In this document: positions 1 to 4,971 of the stretch, piece by piece
Numbering within the stretch: the first letter of the stretch is position 1
How the letters are laid out: each line of letters opens with the position of its first letter
Source: JAYVIQ01 sp043770215
Lineage (GTDB): Bacteria > Bacteroidota > Bacteroidia > Cytophagales > JAAEPT01
Length of the DNA stretch: 10,321 nt
Assembly (NCBI GenBank): GCA_043770215.1
Contig: JAYVIQ010000102.1
Location: 1 to 10,321, forward strand
Reading direction: 5' to 3'
Notes under the pieces: generated by a model
The model's input: the letters and a program-made list of their open reading frames with translations, nothing else
Database searches by the model: none
What the model was told of the DNA's origin: nothing
Translations under genes and position numbers: made by a program

Positions 1-689
1 AAAGCCAATAAATCCACATATTGAAACAATTCCTCTGTATTTATACCTTGCTGTAAACAAAAAGCATGTAAAAGTTTAAATACTACTCCACAACCACACA
101 ATTCTTTGTATGGATAGAAACAATCTTCTTGTTTGGCATCTAAAACAGCATCTGCTTTGGGTAAAATACTGCCTGGCTCATGATGATCACAAATAATGAC
201 CTCTACACCTGCATTTTTTAAAAGTTGAATTTGAGAAACAGACCTAATTCCACAGTCCATTGTAACCATGAGTTTAACATTATTTTCTATAGCATAAACC
301 ACTCCTAAGTCAGATAATCCATAGCCTTCTGAATATCTATCTGGGATATAGTATGCGCAATTAGCACCTATTTTTTTTAGAAAAGAATATGCTAAAGCAA
401 CTGAGCAACTGCCATCTACATCATAATCACCGTATAAAATTATTTTGTTCTGTACAGCTACATGCTGAGATAAAATCTCTACAGCAACCTCCATATCTTT
501 CATCAAAAAAGGATCATGCAATTGAGTATCTTCTGGATTAAAAAATAAACGTGCACTTTCTAAAGAATTTATATTTCTATTCAGCAACAAGCGCAAAGAA
601 TCATCATTTAAGGTGGGTAGCTCTAGTTTTAAACAATCTATTTCTTGGCTAGAAGCCTGATTTTTAATACTCCAGTGTATTTTTCTCAC
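1..689 (-). CDS. recJ: Single-stranded-DNA-specific 5'-3' exonuclease RecJ, N-terminal part (truncated by window edge)
   Basis: RecJ degrades single-stranded DNA 5' to 3' in recombinational and mismatch repair. About 229 N-terminal residues are visible; the rest lies beyond position 1. The translation shows the DHH phosphoesterase motifs in order: GDYDVDG (motif I, metal-binding aspartates), VTMDCGI (motif II), and ICDHHEPG (motif III, the DHH signature), followed by a family-like stretch ending KELCGCGVVFKLL. The N-terminal segment with LHDPFLMKDME is also typical. The start is taken as GTG at 687-689: it is the first possible start after an in-frame TAA (690-692), and the encoded beginning (VRKIHWSI) matches the usual short RecJ N-terminus. 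It is divergently transcribed from the SPOR-like gene, with about 96 bases between the starts. Nothing seen suggests inactivation; all visible catalytic residues are present. Family assignment is near certain, the GTG start fairly sure. Confidence 0.95.
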   Translation of the reverse strand, partial: MRKIHWSIKNQASSQEIDCLKLELPTLNDDSLRLLLNRNINSLESARLFFNPEDTQLHDPFLMKDMEVAVEILSQHVAVQNKIILYGDYDVDGSCSVALAYSFLKKIGANCAYYIPDRYSEGYGLSDLGVVYAIENNVKLMVTMDCGIRSVSQIQLLKNAGVEVIICDHHEPGSILPKADAVLDAKQEDCFYPYKELCGCGVVFKLLHAFCLQQGINTEELFQYVDLLA

Positions 690-760
690 TTATTTATGTT
701 GTTTCATCAATTAAATATCGTTTATTTTGTCTGAAATTTCATACATTTTTTAAAAATGAT

Positions 761-768
761 TACTTTAG
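761..768 (+). promoter_or_regulatory. Candidate -7 promoter element for the SPOR-like gene
   Basis: TACTTTAG differs at one of the six fixed positions from the Bacteroidota -7 consensus TAnnTTTG. It lies about 18 bases upstream of the ATG at 786. No convincing -33 TTTG is seen at the usual spacing. If real, transcription would start near 773-776, downstream of the alternative ATG at 756, which favours the 786 start. Confidence 0.4.
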
Positions 769-785
769 CAAAAAAGTGTACAATC

Positions 786-1427
786 ATGAAGCGAAAATTA
801 CTCACAATAACGATATTTTTATCATTCTCTACCTTGGGTTTTTCTCAGTTATCTAAAGAAGAAACCAAACTATGGAAAACTAGAATGAAAGAGTTGAAAG
901 TAGAATCTTACAAAAAATTAGTAGAGGATAAAGAGGCCGCAGATTCTAAAGTAATAGACTTAAGCAACGATAATCTTTTACACTTAGACAAAATTAGTGC
1001 ATTAGAGACAACAAATTCTGAGTTATTATCAGATATAGAAGATTACAAAAGAGCCGCCAAAGAATCTGCGGATAAACTTACTGCCCAAAAAACAGAACAA
1101 GATAGTCTAAACGAAGCAACAGGCACTAATAATAGCACATACGGATTGTACACTAGAAATACATCAAAAACAGCATTAACTTACAAAGTACAAATAGGTG
1201 CATTTAAGAAATTTAACATCACAAAATATTTTAATAACCACCAAAACTTCAGCGGTGATATAGATGATGATGGATCTATGAAATATACTTTAGGAGAATT
1301 CCAAGATTATTGGGAATCAGATAAGTTTAAACAATTTTTACGTGAAATGGGCGTTGAAGGGGCTTGGGTAGTTGCCTACAAAGACGGTAAGCGTATCAAT
1401 ATGAAAGATGCCAGAGAGGGCTTATAA
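786..1427 (+). CDS. Secreted coiled-coil protein with C-terminal SPOR-like domain ('ezrin/radixin/moesin family' of Bacteroidota)
   Basis: The predicted product is 213 aa. Residues 1-20 form a signal peptide (MKRK, a hydrophobic stretch, then FS before Gln21), so it should be periplasmic or envelope-associated. Residues about 22-110 are charged and helical, with coiled-coil character; 111-130 are a polar Ser/Thr/Asn linker. Residues 133-210 form a conserved C-terminal module that starts YKVQIGAF, as SPOR domains do, and ends WVVAYKDGKRI. SPOR domains bind denuded peptidoglycan glycan strands, so a wall-associated role is a reasonable inference but not shown. I recall similar proteins mis-named 'ezrin/radixin/moesin family' in flavobacteria and cytophagas. 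An ATG at 756 is in frame but would add ten residues ahead of the signal peptide and lies upstream of the likely promoter, so 786 is preferred. It is monocistronic: divergent from recJ and followed by a strong terminator. Confidence 0.8.
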   Translation: MKRKLLTITIFLSFSTLGFSQLSKEETKLWKTRMKELKVESYKKLVEDKEAADSKVIDLSNDNLLHLDKISALETTNSELLSDIEDYKRAAKESADKLTAQKTEQDSLNEATGTNNSTYGLYTRNTSKTALTYKVQIGAFKKFNITKYFNNHQNFSGDIDDDGSMKYTLGEFQDYWESDKFKQFLREMGVEGAWVVAYKDGKRINMKDAREGL

Positions 1428-1443
1428 TTTTTCTTGAAGAGAT

Positions 1444-1479
1444 AAAAAAGTCATTGTAAAGCTGCAATGACTTTTTTTT
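1444..1479 (+). terminator. Rho-independent terminator after the SPOR-like gene
   Basis: Perfect 13-bp inverted repeat: arms 1444-1456 (AAAAAAGTCATTG) and 1465-1477 (CAATGACTTTTTT) around an 8-base loop, followed by further T residues to 1479. The A-tract on the left arm means it could act in both directions. It begins 17 bases after the stop at 1427. Confidence 0.9.
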
Positions 1480-1480
1480 G
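1473..1480 (+). promoter_or_regulatory. Possible -7 element embedded in the terminator T-run, for the flavoprotein gene
   Basis: The ATG at 1499 lies only 20 bases beyond the terminator. The sequence TTTTTTTG, followed by C, matches TAnnTTTG except for the A. A TTG at 1454-1456, in the left arm of the hairpin, lies 16 bases upstream and might serve as a short-spaced -33 element. If this is the promoter, the 5' leader would be about ten bases. Weak call, since a T-run gives such matches easily. Confidence 0.25.
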
Positions 1481-1498
1481 CTTAAAGAATACAACAAA

Positions 1499-2704
1499 AT
1501 GAAAAAAAATGTTGCAATTATTGGAAGCGGGCCAGCAGCATTGTTGTGTGCGGCATTCTTAGACATAGAAAAATTTAATATTACTATTTTCGAGAAGAAT
1601 AAATCTATTGCCCGTAAGTTCCTAGTAGCTGGCAATGGTGGATTTAATCTTACTCATTCAGAAGATGGAAAAGAATTTATTCAAAAATACCTGCCGCAGG
1701 ATTATTTAGATGCTGCTTTTGCTTCTTTTACCAATACTAATTTAATTTTTTTTTTAGAAACCATAGGAATAAAAACTATAATAGGAAGTAGCGGTAAAAT
1801 TTACCCAGAGAAAGACATAAAACCCATACAGGTTATACAAGCAATAAAAAAATACATTTTAAAAAAAGAAATTCACATTGCTTTACAACAAAAATGGCTC
1901 GGATGGACAGAAAACGAAGAACTGTCTTTTGAAAATAACCCCAACGTAAAAACCGATTACACAATTTTTGCACTTGGCGGAAAAAGTTGGGAAATAACAG
2001 GTTCTGATGGTTTATGGACAGAAAATTTTGAAGGTAAAAGTATAAATTGCCTCCCCTTTTTGGCATCTAACTGTGCTTGTAAAGTGAACTTTGAAACTGA
2101 ATTTATTCTAAAACATGAAGGTCATGCATTAAAAAATATTGAGCTACGCTGTGGTAAGAAAACACAAAAAGGAGAACTAATCATAACTAAATTTGGACTA
2201 GAGGGTAACGCTATCTATGGTTTAAGCAATTCCATAAGAAAAGAACTTTTAGAAAAAAAAGTAGCCAACATATCTATAGATTTCAAACCATCTTTAAGCA
2301 CAGAAAAAATTGTAGAAAAATTAAAAAGAAATCCCTCTGTTTCTATATCTAATGTGTTAAAAAAAGAATTGAACCTTAGCCCAACTCAGATACAATTGTT
2401 AAAAAGTGTGGTGAACAAAGAAACATTTTTAAATATAGAAAAGTTGGCCATTAGCATAAAAAATGTACCATTAGAAATCAGTGAGTTAGGACCAATAAGT
2501 GAAGCTATTTCTACCGTTGGCGGTATAGATTGCAGTGAACTAAACCCATTTTTTGAATTAAAAAAATTAGAAAATACTTTTTGCATAGGTGAGATGGTAA
2601 ACTGGGACGCTCCTACTGGAGGCTATTTACTCCAAGCATGTTTTAGTATGGGTGTACATGTTGCAAAACATTTAAATGACCGCTATAAAAGTTATTTAGA
2701 GTAG
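1499..2704 (+). CDS. NAD(P)/FAD-dependent oxidoreductase of the HI0933 / TIGR03862 (PP_4765-like) flavoprotein family
   Basis: This 401-aa protein is a predicted cytosolic flavoprotein of unknown substrate. Residues 5-19 hold the N-terminal Rossmann dinucleotide-binding motif (IIGSGPAALLCA, GxGxxA type), with the acidic end of beta-2 at IFEKN (30-34). Family marks follow: RKFLVAGNGGFNLTHS (39-54), FALGGKSWEITGSDG (157-171), and the C-terminal FAD-contact segment GEMVNWDAPTGGYLLQACF (about 364-382). The last is, from memory, the hallmark of the TIGR03862 branch of HI0933-like proteins. Length is normal for the family. The ATG at 1499 is chosen because it begins right at the Rossmann strand (MKKNVAIIG); an in-frame TTG at 1478 lies inside the terminator. 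A run of ten T (1746-1755, encoding IFFL) is a potential slippage tract. The gene stands alone, with no clear hairpin terminator after it. Family firm; physiological role unknown. Confidence 0.9.
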   Translation: MKKNVAIIGSGPAALLCAAFLDIEKFNITIFEKNKSIARKFLVAGNGGFNLTHSEDGKEFIQKYLPQDYLDAAFASFTNTNLIFFLETIGIKTIIGSSGKIYPEKDIKPIQVIQAIKKYILKKEIHIALQQKWLGWTENEELSFENNPNVKTDYTIFALGGKSWEITGSDGLWTENFEGKSINCLPFLASNCACKVNFETEFILKHEGHALKNIELRCGKKTQKGELIITKFGLEGNAIYGLSNSIRKELLEKKVANISIDFKPSLSTEKIVEKLKRNPSVSISNVLKKELNLSPTQIQLLKSVVNKETFLNIEKLAISIKNVPLEISELGPISEAISTVGGIDCSELNPFFELKKLENTFCIGEMVNWDAPTGGYLLQACFSMGVHVAKHLNDRYKSYLE

Positions 2705-2959
2705 GTTAAGAACTAGAGCAAGACTATTTCCAAAACTTTTTTTTAAGGAATTTCAAAAATCTTTCAGACTGTTATTAAGTCAATGTATTAAAAGATCAAT
2801 TTATAAACAAGTATAAATTTTAAGCCTTTTTTCCTAATGTCTCTTTCCATAGCTGGCTAAGAAGTAAAATCCAACTCTATACACACTTAATAAATAAAGA
2901 TTAACCTGTTTAATGTGGCTTAAATAGAAATGTTGATAAAAAAATAATTTAATATCCAC

Positions 2960-2978
2960 CTAAGAAATGGTTTCTTAG
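2960..2978. promoter_or_regulatory. Perfect 8-bp inverted repeat just upstream of the dksA-like promoter (possible operator)
   Basis: CTAAGAAA, TGG, TTTCTTAG: eight perfectly complementary bases per arm with a 3-base spacer, ending 11 bases before the -7 element. It therefore covers the region where the -33 contact would be, the usual place for a dimeric repressor or activator site. No T-run follows, so it is not a terminator. Operator function is inference. Confidence 0.4.
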
Positions 2979-2989
2979 TTTTGAAATTA

Positions 2990-2997
2990 TATTTTTG
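2990..2997 (+). promoter_or_regulatory. Bacteroidota -7 promoter element for the dksA-like/scpB unit
   Basis: TATTTTTG is an exact match to TAnnTTTG and is followed by C, as is common in flavobacteria. It lies about 59 bases upstream of the ATG at 3056, implying a leader of roughly 45-50 bases. No clear TTTG is seen at the -33 position; the inverted repeat at 2960-2978 occupies that region. Confidence 0.5.
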
Positions 2998-3055
2998 CTA
3001 AGTATTTGAAACATAATTCTATTATATAGAGTATAAACTGAAAAATTTATCTTTT

Positions 3056-3439
3056 ATGAGCATTGAAAAAACGAGATACAGTTCTGAAGAGCTAAAAGAA
3101 TTTGAAGAGCTTTTAAGTGGGAAACTTAGTATTGCCAAGGTAGAATACCAGGGTTACATAGATGAACTTACAGGTAAAAACAATGAAATGGGAAACGTAA
3201 GTTCTGGATCTTATTATTCTATGGAAAACGGACAAGTTTCTGAAGAAAAAGAAAGTTTGAATAGGTTGGCGGCACGCCAATCAAAATATGTTCAAAATCT
3301 AGAATATGCACTTATAAGGATAAAAAATGGTACTTATGGAGTTTGTACAGACACAGGAAAACTTATCTCTAAAGAAAGACTAAGAGCTGTGCCACACACC
3401 ACACAAAGTATTGAAGCAAAATTGAAACAAAACGCTTAG
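3056..3439 (+). CDS. DksA/TraR-family regulator with degenerate zinc finger
   Basis: This 127-aa protein resembles the small DksA/TraR-like proteins of Bacteroidota. DksA binds the RNA polymerase secondary channel and works with ppGpp on stringent-response promoters. The N-terminal KTRYSSEELKEFEELL (5-20) starts a helical hairpin; the C-terminal part GTYGVCTDTGKLISKERLRAVP (92-113) is the zinc-finger equivalent with the conserved RLxAxP core. Of the four zinc cysteines only the first survives (Cys97); the others fall at Thr100, Ser118 and Ala121. Such loss is, as I recall, usual in this phylum, so it need not mean decay. I cannot find an E. coli-type DxxDxA tip motif. The start fits the family and the leader holds a good -7 element. 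It ends with TAG at 3437-3439, immediately and in frame before scpB, so the two are surely co-transcribed. Regulator function is inferred from family. Confidence 0.88.
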   Translation: MSIEKTRYSSEELKEFEELLSGKLSIAKVEYQGYIDELTGKNNEMGNVSSGSYYSMENGQVSEEKESLNRLAARQSKYVQNLEYALIRIKNGTYGVCTDTGKLISKERLRAVPHTTQSIEAKLKQNA

Positions 3440-4000
3440 TTGGATTTCATAAATAATCACATAGAAAGTCTTATTTTCTGTAGTCCAGAACCAATTTCTA
3501 CAGAAGAAATTAAGAAGTGTTTAGACGAAATGTTTGAAACAGACATTTCTGAAGAGGATATTGTAAAGTCGGTTTCTGAAATAACCAATAAATATGAAAA
3601 TGAACACTTTTCATTTTCTATAACCTCTTTGGGCGGCGGGTATCAATTTTTAACTAAACCTAGCTATCAAGCAAGCATTAGTATTTTATTAAAACAAAAA
3701 TCTAAAAAAAGACTTTCTACCACTGCAGTAGAAACGTTAGCCATTATTGCTTACAAACAACCATTAACCAAAACAGAAATAGAACAAATAAGGGGTGTAA
3801 ATTGCGATTACGCTGTTCAGAAATTGCTGGAAAAAGAATTGCTAGAAATAAAAGGCAAATCAGACGCTATAGGAAGACCCGTTTTATATGGAACTAATCA
3901 AAAATTTATGGAGTATTTTGGAATAAATTCTTTAGAGGAGCTACCACAAATTAAAGATTTTGAAACGAAAGGCAATGAAATTGGCGAAATGGAAGAATAA
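3440..4000 (+). CDS. scpB: Segregation and condensation protein ScpB
   Basis: ScpB is the dimeric winged-helix kleisin partner that, with ScpA and SMC, forms the bacterial condensin. The 186-aa product shows two winged-helix units: residues about 1-80, beginning FINNHIESLIFCSPEPIS, and about 90-165 with the family signature LSTTAVETLAIIAYKQPLTK (92-111), EIEQIRGVN, then GRPVLYGTNQKFMEYFG (145-161) and SLEELP. The C-terminal tail is acidic. The start is a TTG at 3440: the preceding in-frame codon is the TAG stop of the DksA-like gene, and flavobacterial ScpB proteins typically begin M-[DE]-F-I-x-N-H-I-E-S-L-I-F, exactly matching translation from this TTG. No scpA is present nearby; it must lie elsewhere. 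Translation probably depends on ribosomes ending the upstream gene. Identity very secure, start secure. Confidence 0.96.
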   Translation: MDFINNHIESLIFCSPEPISTEEIKKCLDEMFETDISEEDIVKSVSEITNKYENEHFSFSITSLGGGYQFLTKPSYQASISILLKQKSKKRLSTTAVETLAIIAYKQPLTKTEIEQIRGVNCDYAVQKLLEKELLEIKGKSDAIGRPVLYGTNQKFMEYFGINSLEELPQIKDFETKGNEIGEMEE

Positions 4001-4013
4001 TCTTTTTTTTAAA

Positions 4014-4706
4014 CTACTTAAAATCAATTTTACGGATATACCTCATTTGCATGAGGGTGTGCAAATGCCTTTTTCTTAAATAAGAAGAAGGATGGTTTGG
4101 ATCATATTTCAGTGGACAAGGCAAAATACATGCTATCCAAGCTGCTTGACTTTTGGTCAATTGTTTAGCACTAGTATCAAAATAATATTTAGATGCAGCT
4201 TCTGCACCATAAACCCCTGTTCCCATTTCTATCACATTTAAGTATACTTCTATAATCCGTTCTTTGGACCAGCACAACTCTATTAAAAATGTAAAATATG
4301 CTTCAAGTCCTTTTCTTATGTATGATCTCCCTTGCCATAAAAATACATTTTTTGCTACTTGTTGAGAAATGGTGCTACCGCCCTTTATCTTTTTTCCTTT
4401 TCTATTGTCTTTAAACGCTTTTTTCATGGCATCAAAATCAAAGCCATTATGGTCTAAAAATTTTTGGTCTTCTGAAGAAATTACCGCTAATGGTAAATTT
4501 TTAGAAATATTATCTATGGGCTCCCAATCCTTTTTAAGCTTTAATGGTTTACCTTCTGCCACCTGATCAAACAAGCGAGTAATCATAAGTGGAGTAAACG
4601 GTACTGATACAAATCTGTACAGGAGTACAAAGGATATAGAACTAATAAAAAATGCAAGTACTAGCCTTAAGGTCCATTTTTTAAATTGTTCTTTAAATTT
4701 TTTCAT
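4014..4706 (-). CDS. mtgA: Monofunctional biosynthetic peptidoglycan transglycosylase (GT51)
   Basis: The 230-aa protein polymerises lipid II into glycan strands at the outer face of the inner membrane. Residues about 12-32 form a single N-terminal membrane anchor. The GT51 motifs are all present: motif 1 SSEDQKFLDHNGFD with catalytic Glu79; motif 2 KGGSTISQQVAKN (108-120); motif 3 KERIIEVYLNVIEMG with the second key Glu153; then GVYGAEAASKYYF and LTKSQAAWIACILPCPLKYDP. No transpeptidase domain follows, so it is monofunctional, and the length is normal. ATG at 4706 is chosen; a TTG at 4721 would add only five residues (MDSIR). The gene is convergent with scpB, the stops being 13 bases apart with only a T-run between (4003-4010) and no GC hairpin. 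A candidate promoter lies 25-50 bases upstream of the start. Confidence 0.95.
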   Translation of the reverse strand: MKKFKEQFKKWTLRLVLAFFISSISFVLLYRFVSVPFTPLMITRLFDQVAEGKPLKLKKDWEPIDNISKNLPLAVISSEDQKFLDHNGFDFDAMKKAFKDNRKGKKIKGGSTISQQVAKNVFLWQGRSYIRKGLEAYFTFLIELCWSKERIIEVYLNVIEMGTGVYGAEAASKYYFDTSAKQLTKSQAAWIACILPCPLKYDPNHPSSYLRKRHLHTLMQMRYIRKIDFK

Positions 4707-4730
4707 TCTAATGCTGTCCAATAAACGGAC

Positions 4731-4757
4731 GAAATTTAATACAATTCCATCAACAAA
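4731..4757 (-). promoter_or_regulatory. Candidate promoter for mtgA
   Basis: Read on the minus strand, TAAATTTC (4738-4731) matches TAnnTTTG except the last base, and TTTG (4757-4754) lies upstream with a 15-base gap, shorter than usual. The predicted transcript would start about 15-20 bases before the ATG at 4706. Confidence 0.3.
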
Positions 4758-4942
4758 CTGAATGAATTTGCTGTTTTGAATACGTTTTTTTTAAACACAT
4801 TGCCTAGTATCTTATGTATGAGTTGATTACAGGGGAATCAAAAGCACTAAAAAATTCATAGCGTCATGACAACCATTTTTTTGGTTTTAACTGCACATGG
4901 ATGTTTTTGTTTTTTTAAATAACACAAACAACCAATTTTTCT

Positions 4943-4950
4943 TACCTTGC
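4943..4950 (+). promoter_or_regulatory. Candidate -7 element for the pheT-rny cluster
   Basis: TACCTTGC lies 22 bases upstream of the ATG at 4972. It resembles TAnnTTTG with one T missing. No good -33 TTTG is found at the standard distance; one at 4906-4909 is too far. Its position is suitable for a short leader, and it would exclude the upstream in-frame ATG at 4897. Confidence 0.3.
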
Positions 4951-4971
4951 AGAGTTAAAAAAATAGTACTA

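Larger units (their letters stand above)
2705..3055. other. Non-coding interval between the flavoprotein gene and the DksA-like gene
   Basis: About 350 bases without a credible gene on either strand. It holds an AT-only-arm inverted repeat AATTTATA / TATAAATT (2798-2805 and 2812-2819), a perfect 8-bp inverted repeat (2960-2978) and a good -7 element (2990-2997), the last two belonging to the downstream unit. No GC-rich hairpin plus T-run is seen just after 2704, so how the flavoprotein transcript ends is unclear. A small RNA gene cannot be excluded, but none is recognised. Confidence 0.6.

Noticed and set aside
1478..1498. TTG at 1478 as the start of the flavoprotein gene
   Set aside because: It falls within the terminator T-run and adds seven residues before a Rossmann N-terminus that begins normally at ATG 1499.
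2798..2819. Inverted repeat AATTTATA / TATAAATT as a regulatory site
   Set aside because: The arms contain only A and T in very AT-rich DNA, so chance is likely; no gene or promoter is adjacent.
4871..4886. AACCA-T6-TGGTT hairpin upstream of pheT as a terminator or T-box-like element
   Set aside because: Only five base pairs, no T-run of note after it and no T-box motif; probably chance.
4897..4971. Phe-rich 25-residue N-terminal extension of pheT (or a Phe leader peptide as in the E. coli pheST operon)
   Set aside because: It is in frame with pheT without a stop, has no attenuator hairpin, and spans the likely promoter. Its phenylalanines come from T-rich non-coding DNA.
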